From assembly GCA_021229015.1 (NCBI GenBank), contig CM037788.1:45870497-45934496 (forward strand): DNA of 64,000 nucleotides. The letters run 5' to 3'. The DNA comes from Solen grandis. Lineage: Eukaryota; Mollusca; Bivalvia; Adapedonta; Solenidae. The position numbers and the translations under genes are program-made. This document shows, piece after piece, positions 12,470 to 22,602 of the stretch; position 1 is the stretch's first letter, and each line of letters opens with the position of its first letter. The notes under the pieces are model-generated. The model ran no database searches, was not told the DNA's origin, and saw nothing but the letters and a program-made list of their open reading frames with translations.

Positions 12470-12562
12470 AACACAAACAATATGTATATGGGTGTATGTG
12501 TGTAGATGTATGCATATATGTATGTTTGTGTATATGTGTGTGTATGTATATGTATATATAAC
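12470..12562. repeat. TATG/TGTA low-complexity tract
   Basis: TATG, TGTG and TGTA words alternate. It generates spurious frames on both strands (12316-12561 plus, 12385-12585 minus). Confidence 0.8.
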
Positions 12563-12719
12563 AGAGTGTAGACTACATCATGCACAGTACGTAGTTATGC
12601 TGTGATTTGCTATGTTATATCTGTATATATATACTTCATGTTCTATGTTTGCTGAATTTGAAATTTGTATTCTTCATATATATGGAGGATTGAAATAAAT
12701 ACATTCCTGAAGTATCTAA

Positions 12720-12800
12720 GTAAAAAAATAATGAAAATTGTATTCTATAAAAATAATAATAAGAAAAATTGTATTCTATAAAATAATAATAATAATAAAT
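12720..12800. repeat. AT-rich tandem repeat
   Basis: Two to three imperfect copies of a ~40-bp unit made of AAATAATAATAA plus AAAATTGTATTCTATAA. Confidence 0.7.
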
Positions 12801-14059
12801 GTTTCAATGGCAACCCTTTACCGCACTTCTAGAAGTTTAGGATAGGTTGTAATAACACTCTTCTCTGGAATCATAAGACAAAATATTTGATATAAAATTT
12901 GTGATATAAAGCAAAATATAACAAGTTCAATATTGATTTGCCGTACACCGCTACGTTTTCTTGGCGCCAATTGCCTGATGGTGATAGATAATCTGTGAAC
13001 ACTGCTGTTTTCGACTTTCTAATATTCAACATCTGTAAGTTGCAAAATTAAATTGGAACTGTGGAATGGCCGAGTCTCTTATAAAAGTGTACTGGTTAAC
13101 TTGATTCTCAGCAGATCTTAATGTTCCGGGTATTGATTCAGATATATCTATATTTGTTATCAAATAACATTTTCTTAGAGCATCGTGTAACGCAATGGTG
13201 AAAATCAAACTTATCATTTGATGAATGAGGGTTTTAGATTGAAGAATAGTCTGGTTTCTGTTAATGTGATTCTAGGACTGCTTGAACCAAACAGAGAATT
13301 TAGCTAACCCATTTGATTCAGTTCTTTAGCTAGTCGTTGCTCCAAATGTTCAGACTATAATTTCCTTTTTCATAGATAATTTTGAATTTTGTTATCAAAA
13401 TTTCAATTTCAGTTTAATGCAATGGCTGGCATCATCATCACATTTGTTTTCGATACCTCTCGATTCAATAGTAACCTGATTATTTTTTTGATGCAAATTT
13501 GGGCTAATATCTATATAACCCTTTGTGGGAGACTTTAATGAGAACATTTCAAAACTTCAGAATTTCTGATTTTCTCCGTCTGAGTTTAACTTTACGATGA
13601 ACACCTTACAATATTTCTCTGTGACGGTACGGTTTGTGAAAAAGAGCAATGTGTGAACTTTTAGTTTTATCAGTTTTGCCTAAAATAGCACGATGGAGAA
13701 CCGACCTCTGTTTCAGAGATCACTGTTGTTTTGTTTACATTATTGGAGCATTGGTGCTTAAAAAATCTTCAGGTTCGCATGTTTTATTATGTTTGACTCA
13801 TTTGGGACGCATGCTTTCCAACATTACTGGTTCTCAGCTTTTAACGATATTTTACAACAATTTTGTCGCAAGATAACAGAGATGTGTGTTTTTTTGTGAA
13901 TTTCTCAGGAAAACGCATGCAAATTGCGTCTTCTCCGAAAAGCTGAAGACATGAAAATTTAATTATGAATGGAATAAGACATATCATTGGCTCATCTTCG
14001 ATCAAAAGGTGGATGGATGCCTTTCTAGTGTATTGTAGAGATTATGTCTACTTGAGAAA
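12801..14059. other. No recognisable gene
   Basis: AT-rich. A 75-codon frame (13649-13876) has hydrophobic stretches but no recognisable family or splice context. Confidence 0.4.
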
Positions 14060-14283
14060 GATATAGTGCTGCCACAGCCGTAAACATATTGCATGATACT
14101 ACAGCCAGTAACATTATCCTGATATCCAGTCAACCAGTCCTGGAACTATATGCTGAGCGCCAAACAAGAGATCTATACCAGTACCATTTTTACAAATTTG
14201 ATACTTTACGACGAGGTCGGGGATTGAACCTATGACCTCCCGCCCTCAAGGCGGACTTTCTAACCACTTGATCATCGGGCGCG
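14060..14283 (-). mobile_element. tRNA-derived SINE (type 1), near complete
   Basis: Minus-strand reading starts at 14283 with a tRNA-like head: A box AAGTGGTTAG (14260-14269), a paired GCCTTGAGGGC anticodon-arm region, and B box GGTTCAATCCC (14220-14230). A body follows with GGCGCTCAGCATATAG, GACTGGTTGAC, AGGATAATGTTACTGG, TATCATGCAA and TACGGC. The same body occurs at 14471-14560, 16211-16340 and 24597-24910, which defines a family within this window. No poly-A tail is visible. Confidence 0.8.
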
Positions 14284-14470
14284 GTCAATACACATGGTGA
14301 TATTATTTCTCCATGTTTGAAACTGAAATGTCTTTAAATAGAGCTAATGCATCATAATAGGTACATTTATATGGAAAATAAACATGCTAATAAAAGAACA
14401 AAATGTCCCCCTTATACTGAGGTAAAACAAAAGCGTTATGAAGTTTACTCGTATATTTCTCTAATGGAGT

Positions 14471-14560
14471 GTCCCAGGACTAGTTGACCCAGTGCCAGGA
14501 TAATGTGATTTGGGGTTCTATCATCTCTACGGTGTGATATCGCAATGAAGCAGCACAATA
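14471..14560 (+). mobile_element. SINE type 1 body fragment
   Basis: Matches the body of the 14060-14283 SINE in opposite orientation: CCCAGGACTAGTTGACCCAG, AGGATAATGTGATTTGG, TACGGTGTGATATCGCAATG and AGCAGCAC. The tRNA head is missing (5' truncated). It lies only ~190 bp from the other copy, head-to-tail inverted. Confidence 0.75.
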
Positions 14561-15151
14561 TTTATCTTATGTAGAAACCGAAATGATGTCTGTGATGACG
14601 ATCAACATAAGTGCTTAAGGGAACACATTTTTTTATATTTTCAAGCCATATTATGTTACCATTTATTTCATATTTATCTTTATTCAGTGCAGAAATAGTT
14701 GTGTAATTATTACATAAAGGTTGATGCTTAATCCAAATATTTCACCATTTTCGTGTATTGTGGCACTTTTTGTCCACCATACCTCCTTTATTTTTCACAT
14801 GTTATTGACATTTTGGGGATATTTTGAAAATACATTTGAATCTTAATTATTTCTTCACACATTATTAAATGGACAATGGACTATGTAGCAGTGTGTTTGT
14901 TTTTCAGCCAAGACAGCAAACAGTGTTGATTGAGTGCATGCAAGATGAAGATGTGACAAGTAACATTTTCTTTGATTGTGAGGCCAAATCTGAAAGCCCT
15001 TTGCAAACTGTATTCACTTATATAAAATGAATTTATATACTGAGTATTAATAAGAAGAAAAAAACAACAACATGCTTAACTGTAAAAAAATAACGTGTTC
15101 ACAACCCCACCCACTTTGGGTTGACAGCGACCCCTTAACTTGTGTTAGACT
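14561..15151. other. No recognisable gene
   Basis: AT-rich spacer between SINE insertions, no signal seen. Confidence 0.45.
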
Positions 15152-15383
15152 TGACTCGACTATTTGAGTTTTCCGTCGCCTCGACAGAATTTCAGTCATA
15201 TAGCGACGTCCAGCTAATTACAGGTGGAGGAAGACCCCGAATGCACAGAGGCATCCGGGTAGAACCACCGACCTACTGCAAGCCAGCTGGAAGGCATCCT
15301 CACATAAAAAATCCGAATGACCCTGCCGGGGGCTGAGTGAGTGTTAAAGTCAGCGACTTTACCCTCTCGGCCACGGAGACCCC
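15152..15383 (-). mobile_element. tRNA-derived SINE (type 2), near full length
   Basis: Minus strand. A tRNA-like head starts at about 15380 (GTCTCCGTGGCCGAGAGGG, with A box at 15362-15373) and the B box is degenerate. The central domain is CCAGCTGGCTTGC, GGTCGGTGGTTCTACC and GGGGTCTTCCTCCACC. The tail contains AGCTGGACGTCGC, TATATGACTGAA and GTCGAGGCGACGG. Head and central domain resemble widespread bivalve SINEs of the MetaSINE type (from memory). A 64-codon frame on the plus strand here is spurious. Related copies lie at 24686-24838 and 34858-34978. Confidence 0.85.
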
Positions 15384-16210
15384 TAACTTGTTTTTGAACA
15401 ACTTAAACCTATGTTGTAAATAATGTAGTCTAAAAAACTGGAATCAAACATATTGTTTGCTCAATTATTACATTATACACACATATTATTAACACTAAAG
15501 TGAGCCATTTTTAAGAATTTACTGATTAAACGTAGAATTATGTAGAATATTTTCAACATGTTTTTTCCATCTTAATTTTGCATTTAAATACTTTGTTCTT
15601 TTTCAGAACATATATATGTATTTCCATAAAGGCAGTATCTTTGCCATCATTAAATCAAATGCAGGTCGTCTACAGTTAATAGAAAATACATTTTCAGGTA
15701 TTTGTATATACAAGAAACAAAAAAAAAAAATCAATAAAACAGAATAATAAACTGTTTGAATTTGTTACCGTAAATCTTTTTTAAAAACATTAACAGCAGC
15801 ATCGCGTGTGAATAGATTCTAAATGTAAGATTACACAGAAAATATTTCAAATTGTTTGTTTTGTGGAAGATTCAATTTTATTTTATTGAGTAAACATAAA
15901 GAGTGAAATATGTATATTTTTTTATATTTCACAGTGAATTAATCAAGTATATTTCTGTTTCTACCGCTATAAACTTTTTGATACACTGAAGTAATTTTTG
16001 ATGAGACTAATAATATGGCTGAATAATGACACATATTATTCACTCACGAAGATTGTTTACAGGGGAATGGATATATAGTTTATAGATTTCATAGGTTTTA
16101 ATATTAGATAAGTCATTGCTTAAGGGAATTCTCTCATGCGTAGCTACGTGAGTTAAATTGAGTGCTCCCGTAATGGGAAGGCAACATGGCTTCTGTCCCT
16201 GTCCGTATCT
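15384..16210. other. No recognisable gene
   Basis: AT-rich, no coding signal. Confidence 0.45.
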
Positions 16211-16340
16211 CCCTTGTGTTTGGTGCTCAGCACATAGTTTTGCTCAAGGACAGGTGGACGCTGTCTCAGGATAATGTAACTAGGTGTGGTATCGTGACTC
16301 ATGTCTACGGCGTGGTCTCGCAGTGAGCGGACACCATAAT
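16211..16340 (+). mobile_element. SINE type 1 body fragment
   Basis: Shares TTGGTGCTCAGCACATAG, CAGGATAATGTAACTAGG, TATCGTGACTC, CTACGGCGTGGT and CGCAGTGAG with the type 1 SINE. The tRNA head is absent. Flanking words (CCCGTAATGGGAA before, TGTGATCAGAAGTCCC after) resemble 4070-4132, which may represent an unoccupied relative of the insertion site. Confidence 0.75.
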
Positions 16341-16489
16341 GTATGGTTCATGTGATCAGAAGTCCCAAAATAAATGAAAATCTTTTGGTTGGACGTTCAG
16401 CCGAAGGAAACAGGTTACCAGTATCATTTTTGACTTTGTTATGGTACATTTAGTGATGAAGTAATTCAGTCGTGGTCAGTGTATCATTT

Positions 16490-16745
16490 AAGTGATAATT
16501 GGCGACCTAGACTATAAGAGGCAGTGATGGAGGCCACGCCACAGTCGAGCAGAGTCCCCTATATATCCGGTACATTCCGCTGCCAGATGAGAGTCATCAA
16601 CCTACGTTCCCCTGGCTTGACGCCACAGACTTTCTTATTGGTTACGATTGTGACTGATTAAGTAACGCGACATTAGCACTCTCACAGACTGATAGAATGA
16701 AATTGTTTGATATTTATCGCTATCCTGTCTGGTAATGACACAATG
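16490..16745. repeat. Dispersed ~260-bp sequence, copy 2
   Basis: Second copy of the sequence at 4640-4920, same orientation, about 12 kb away. Its best-conserved part is 16620-16740. No open frame is conserved between the copies. Confidence 0.65.
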
Positions 16746-17760
16746 GATGATAAATTCATTATATCGTCGATCTCAAATGCAGACAAATCCTGTCCAGCGA
16801 CAGTTTTATTAAGCTATGACGCTTCAGACCATATCATAAATTATAATGCAATCATTATATAACGCATGCTTCCTCCTTCGCTATATCTCATCTTGTAAGA
16901 TATCAACTTTTATTTAAGCAAGACACTTATATCCACATACATATGTGAATGAAATAAGCAATACAAATACGCAAATAATACAAACGTAAATTCACGGATA
17001 CAGGGCCACATATTTTGAAGTTACCGGCATAATAAATCACACGTGCAATTTTGTTGTTAAATTCAAACTTGCTCAAATACAAGATGGCATTATGTTCACA
17101 TTCGCATTTACGTGATAATTACATTACATAATATATATGGACAAACAACGATGAAATGATTAGCTGATAATGAAATTCTAGACATTACTTACAAATAAAA
17201 AAGCTTTTATTCATTCTTAAAAAGGTTAATGGTTTTATTTCATGTACTGCAAAATTGTCCTAATATAATGGAGTTATTGCTTGACAGCAGTTGTAAGAAG
17301 TTAACATGATTGAATATGGATGAATTGTTTGTTTATAATTTGTATTTTTTTATATCTTGAAATAAAGGACTTTTGAATATAAAATGGAATTCATCCCAAA
17401 GTACGTGACACTGGTTGGATTTTCTTTCATTTATAGGGAACATTTTTCTCTGAACACCGTTTTAGTATTTGTTATGTCCTAGAACATTGTATGTGTTTTG
17501 TACGAAACATACAAAAGAATTTTTTTTTTTGATATCCCATTATTCCAAAAAGTATGCTTGATCCTGATTTAACTGATTTGCACACACACAACAGGCGGAA
17601 TGGTAAAACAACAGTAAATGCTACAAAGATTGATAAGCTTAAATAGTAGATACTATAGACTTTTAGTTCGTGAAATTTCAACATGTCAAAATGTGGCACG
17701 TAAACCCAAGGTAACAGACTCAAAACCTTGTAGACTGTTATAGCAGTTTATCATTTGATA
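16746..17760. other. No recognisable gene
   Basis: AT-rich. An 83-codon minus-strand frame (17472-17723) is hydrophobic in its first half but has no recognisable family. Confidence 0.4.
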
Positions 17761-19178
17761 AGGTGTGTGAAGTTAGCGCGTAGATCGTAGATCGAAACTA
17801 TAACTAATTTTCTTTGTCGATCTGGGAAACCAAATAAATGGTTTAGCTGGATCGTAGATCGTAGCTCAACCATTGAAATAAACCAATATAGTTGGTTGAG
17901 CTGGATCGTAGATCGTAGCTCAACCATTGAAAATGTTGATGGAATGGTTGAGCTGGATCGTAGATCGTAGCTCGACCATTGAAAACTTTCATAGAATGGT
18001 TGAGCTGGGTCGTAGATCGTAGCTCAACCATTCAAATAAACCATTATAAATGGTTGAGCTGGATCGTAGATCGTAGCTCGACCATTGAAAATGTTGATGG
18101 AATGGTTGAGCTGGATCGTAGATCGTAGCTCGACCATTGAAATTAACCAAAATAAATGGTTGACCTGGTCCGTAGATCGTAGCTCAACCATTGAAAATGT
18201 TGATGGAATGGTTTAGCTGGGTCGTAGATCGTAGCTCGACCATTGAAAATGTTCATGGAATGGTTGAGCTGGGTCGTAGATCGTAGCTCAACCATTGAAA
18301 TAAACCAAGATTAATGGTTGGTCTGGATCGTAGATCGTATTTTAGTCGTCGTCGGTAATTTTGTACTCGTCTGGAAAAATGAACTTGTCGGGAAAAATTA
18401 TCTGTCGCTTTTTGTTCAGTATTAGTCGTAAACTAGTGATATTTGTTTTTTTGGGTTTTTTTTAATATATTCTCGTCGGGAAAATTGCATTTGTCGGAAA
18501 AAAATGCTTTCGTCGGGAAAAGAGTTTCCTTCGAAAATCGTTGTACTTGTCGGTAATATCTCATTCATCGGAAAAGTTTCCGTCGGAAATTTTCTGTTCG
18601 TCGGGAAAAATTGTTTAGAAATTGTATTTTGTTAATATTTTTATCTTCGTCGGGATTATTGTACTCGTCGGAAAAAATTGCATTCGTCTCGAAAAGTGCT
18701 CGACCATTCCATGAACATTTTCAATGGTCGAGCTACGATCTACGATCCAGCTCAACCAACTATATTGGTTTATTTCAATGGTTGAGCTACAATCTACGAC
18801 CCAGCTCAACCATTCCATGAACTTTTTCAATGGTTGAGCTACAATCTACATCCAGCTCAAACATTTACCATGGTTCATTTCAATGGTTGAGCTACGATCT
18901 ACGACCCAGCTCAACCATTTATAATGGTTTATTTGAATGGTTGAGCTACAATCTACGACCCAGCTCAACCATTCCATGAAATTTTCAATGGTCGACTAAC
19001 GATCCAGCTCAACCATTTATAATGGTTTATTTGAATGGTTGAGCTACGATCTACGACCCAGCTCAACCATTTATATTGGTTTATTTTAATGGTTGAGCTA
19101 GGATCTACGACCCAGGTCGACAAAGAAAATTAGTTGTTGATTTACGATTTACGATCTACGCGCTAACTTCACACACCT
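17761..19178. mobile_element. Foldback element with palindromic subrepeats
   Basis: A 1,418-bp element with near-identical ~65-bp terminal inverted repeats (17761-17825 and 19113-19178) starting AGGTGTGTGAAGTTAGCGCG. The left arm (17838-18340) has about ten copies and the right arm (18695-19112) about eight inverted copies of a ~53-bp unit. Each unit carries its own inverted repeat: GGTTGAGCT, then GGATCGTAGATCGT, then AGCTCAACC. The arms flank a different ~350-bp core. No transposase frame is present. The long TIRs built of tandem subrepeats are typical of foldback (FB/Galileo-like) elements. No clear target duplication was seen. Confidence 0.9.
18345..18695. repeat. TCGTCGGGAAAA-rich core of the foldback element
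   Basis: The core is a degenerate 20-35 bp direct repeat built on TCGTCGGGAAAAATTG, with at least ten recognisable copies, unrelated to the arm unit. Confidence 0.8.
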
Positions 19179-19692
19179 CATATGACATTATTTTCAAACA
19201 GCTGTTACCGGTTTCGTATATCTGACATTAAATTTAGAAAAATTCAAAATGAAATTACTTTGGAAAGGAATAAATTATTAATGTAGGCAGGTCACGTTTT
19301 CTAAACGTCTGTATGTCGATTCTTTTTTTGATCAGATTACGTCGCTATTCTAAAGACATATATATATTATTCACTTCCACGTAATAAAATAACGGGGCTA
19401 TTTATTTCACTATACGAGGAAAATTGGCAACAATTAAAAGGCGGTCTGTACAAAATTGAAGCAATACTGAGGGAGATGGCATATTGCAACCACAGTAACA
19501 TTTAAAATCAGGGGTCTGTTTTAAGTGGAGTGTAACAGATATTCTGAACCGTGTGTTGTTGTCATAATTGCTTCAACATATTAATAGCATTCGCAAAATT
19601 GAATGCACCGATAAGTATATTTTAAAATAAATCGATTTGTATCACGTCGGTGTGTCCAGAAACATTGTTGGCCTTTTTAGACGTCTCTTGCA
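19179..19692. other. No recognisable gene
   Basis: AT-rich. The first ~50 bp match 7555-7605 (CAAACAGCTG.T.CCGGTTTCGTATA). Confidence 0.45.
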
Positions 19693-19893
19693 TGTTACTC
19701 TAGCCATTTTTTAATCCGGTATTTAGTATGTAACTCATTGAAATATTTTGTCATACGTTGATAAGCTTGAGTGTTGCGATTCCTCAATGTCGCGGATGGT
19801 AGCGGGGCGATTATTGTGTAAGGAGAAAAGCAACGTGTCTGGACAGGCGATGGCCGTTCCTCGTCAATTGACCGATAGTCAAAAGAGGACACA
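19693..19893 (-). CDS. Possible terminal exon, unknown protein
   Basis: Minus-strand frame ending at a TAA near 19695. The C-terminal part looks coding (TQAYQRMTKYFNELHTKYRI, then KKWLE). It is preceded by a pyrimidine-rich stretch and AG (CACTTCGCTCCTCACAAG, 19894-19911), a plausible acceptor that leaves a one-base split codon. That phase fits the donor at 20863. An AATAAA-like AAAATAAATCG lies downstream on the minus strand. No family is recognised. It could equally be chance. Confidence 0.25.
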
Positions 19894-20319
19894 CTTGTGA
19901 GGAGCGAAGTGCGTTACCAAAACATTTTGCAACATTATCATTAGGTGAATATAAGTATTACCTTAGGCTTTATATAACAGGAGTTATATTACTATTAGTT
20001 GTTTTATATGGGTGACAAACGACAAAGAAAATGTCAGTACAGGTTGAAGTAATCTTACTTCAAAGAGATATTAAATTACATACGTATCTTAAACATAGAA
20101 CAGTCTCTAAGAAAGTGTCAAAATATACAGATAAGGATCACTTATTAGACCATAAAACATTTTCAATTATTATGTTATTTTAGGAAGCATGGACACACTA
20201 TTTTCATAGTATACAATTTATAAGCTTTAAAACTCAAACAGAGATACAGAATAATTGAAAATCAATATTTCCGTCTAAGAACACTTTTAGCGCAACAGAG
20301 CACAACTTCTCAAGGTTGT

Positions 20320-20570
20320 GATCTGTCATTGCTTGGTGACCCTTGTCCGTCCGCCGTCAATAATAATCTTCAAACTACATCTCCAATTGATGGATGTTGA
20401 TTGGATGGTGCGCTTTCAAGTTTGTTTGGAGACGTTGATTTGGTTGGTATGGCAGCTGAAAGATAAATCGTAAGAAACCTTTAAACTCCCTTACCACGGG
20501 AATGATTTCTAATTATTCCGGCACATTTTTTCTTGGGTAACTCTCTACCAAGATTTAAAAATTAATCATT
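20320..20570 (+). mobile_element. Degraded GCTCACC-family fragment
   Basis: Contains CTTGTCCGTCCGCCGTCAATA followed by CTACATCTCC and later TTCTTGGGTAACTCTCTACC, the order found in the family members at 55276 and 60928. A possible continuation (TTCAAAACTATTGGCCAGA) is at 21557-21575, so the ~970 bp between may be an insertion. Boundaries are not clear. Confidence 0.4.
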
Positions 20571-20579
20571 CCTATCTGT

Positions 20580-21540
20580 TATTCTACGTTTCCACTATCG
20601 CGATTCGCGCCACGTTTGAAAACGCGGTCTTAATCGTGGATTTATCGTGAGGCTCGTATCAAGTCATAACAAATCTTGAGATCAGTCGTAGCAATTGCAT
20701 TGACTAGATTTATTTTGGCGGTCCGAAATTTTCTACGATCAACACGATTAATTTTCAGTCGTAATCATCGACTCCGTTCGTAATGCATCGTAGCAAAGCG
20801 CCACATCGCGCATCTTATCGTTCTTGCAAATCGTGGTGATCGTCAAAGACCTATAGTGTTTACCTTGTGAAGTTCTGGTACGCGACTAGATCTTCCAGCA
20901 TCGGAGGCTGGAGAACTGACCAAGCCGTAGTCTTGCCATCTCTGTGAGCCACGGGCGCACCTAAAACTGCATGACTGCAGCTCTCCTGGCTCGGTAGATG
21001 GCGATGATATACGCATACAGTAATATTGCAAATGAAACTCATCATCTTGAACTCTTGCCATTATCAACGGTGAGTTCTAGTGTTAACTTTGTAGAAAAAC
21101 TTAAAAGTATCAATCCTGAAAATCTTGAAAAGATCATATAACAACGAAGTCGATGGTCAGTCGGGCTGTTATACATGTACATCCCTCGGGGTCAATCGTA
21201 GCTCAAATCGTGATTATCTTCGATCGTGATTGTAAAAGACATCTTGACCACAATCGTATCCTGTCACATCAGTTCGTGATTGCCGTGTCAAAACGTATAT
21301 ACACGTGCCCATTTATCCCAAATCGGAAACCCCGATCGTGCTGATCGCGACAGATCGAGACCCCATCGTGGACTCGATAAATCCTGTCTAAACGTATGTG
21401 ATCGTATATAAACGGGTGACCAGATCGTGTCAGATCGTGTCGCCTGAAATTTACCAGTCATGAGCATATCTACCAAAATCGTTTAAATTTGGACCGGTAT
21501 TGACGGTGTCAGTTTTAAAAACTTTTAACTGAAAACTTAA
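20580..21540. other. CpG-richer zone with ATCGTG words
   Basis: Words such as ATCGTG, CGATCGTG and AATCGTA recur dozens of times in both orientations either side of the possible exon, in contrast to the AT-rich surroundings. No clean TIR or tandem period was found by eye. It is possibly an old palindromic transposon. Confidence 0.4.
20864..21045 (-). CDS. Possible internal/first exon, unknown protein
   Basis: Minus-strand frame with a good donor: CTTCACAAG then GTAAAC (exon end 20864, GT at 20863-20862). Two frames are open. The one starting MMSFICN and ending MLEDLVAYQNFT leaves two bases (phase 2), which joins in frame to the acceptor at 19894. GC and CpG content are above background. No domain is recognised, the 5' boundary is uncertain, and ATG-ATG at 21040-21045 is only one possible start. 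Confidence 0.22.
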
Positions 21541-22224
21541 AAAAAAAAATGTCTCATTCAAAACTATTGGCCAGAGATTAATACAGCTGGGTACAAATGA
21601 TTCTAGAGTAACGTTCTAAAATCCACTCGGTAAGAATATGGTTGCTTTAAGCTGGTAACTAATCTAGGACCTTCTTGATCCTCTAGTAATTTTGTACGAA
21701 GTACAAAGCAAACTTATTCTGTTTTCATTAATTACAATTATGTAATATTTCTATAGCCTGTTTTACTCGGCTAAAAGCAATTTGCTATTATCTTACCGAT
21801 GCAAAACATGCTCAAAGTAAAAACTCGTCCCTATTCCACGAATTATCGATTCACATGCCTCTACCATAATGGTTTAAACAAAGGTCTAATTCAATACATT
21901 ACGATGCTATTAGTCTCACACGTTTGGAATATTTGCCTTATTTATTCTAAATAAAACACCTAAAAAGTATTCTCTTTGAAGCCAGTTATCACCTTGTTTC
22001 CCCCAAAAATGATTATCATAAGACCCCTCCACGGTATTAACTTAAACAAGAACGATCCTTAGGCTCCCATCGGTGTCGGTTATATTCTTTAAAGTATTCC
22101 GAATTTTGTACTAATTTGCTGAGCTGGTCTCTTAATGGCCCGTTACTATAATTGTTGTAACCAGGGTCTAACCCTGCTGTAACAAAGGTTGTCTTTTAAA
22201 ATCAGATTCCAGGGATCAAACTTG
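21541..22224. other. No recognisable gene
   Basis: AT-rich with poor coding potential. Confidence 0.4.
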
Positions 22225-22290
22225 CTATTATGTATAGAAACTTTAGAACATATTCTCTTAAATTGTCGATCTGAATTCATTGATGTTTGA
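22225..22290 (+). pseudogene. LINE ORF2 zinc-knuckle relic
   Basis: A short frame reads LLCIETLEHILLNCRSEF then stop. C-x-E-T-x-E-H-x5-C matches the C-terminal knuckle of LINE reverse transcriptases (compare CKIEPETIEHLFWFC at 59730-59775 in this window). Only ~20 codons survive. Confidence 0.45.
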
Positions 22291-22602
22291 CCAAAACATC
22301 GCCCCATACCTTATTTACATATGACTGTTAACATATAATTGTTTAGATTCACAAGGATAACACCCCCATCCATAAGTTTTCATTTTGCCCAATATTAGTC
22401 AGGATTAGCTATTAGATAGCCTCGTGATCGTTTTGTTTTATATATTTGTGATTCTTTATTTTAAACCTTGTTTCTACAATTTGATAGCAGAAGACACGCG
22501 ATACAAATTACATTACGTAAATTATTTAAATTAGATATTGTAGATTTATATACTTATTAGTGTGCTTACTGTAATATTGTTAAAACATCTGTTATTTCAA
22601 TG

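Noticed and set aside
12316..12585. Overlapping frames on both strands
   Set aside because: Half of each is a TATG/TGTG low-complexity translation.
13649..13876. 75-codon frame with hydrophobic stretches
   Set aside because: No family, no splice context, AT-rich region.
15142..15336. 64-codon plus-strand frame
   Set aside because: Antisense reading of a tRNA-derived SINE.
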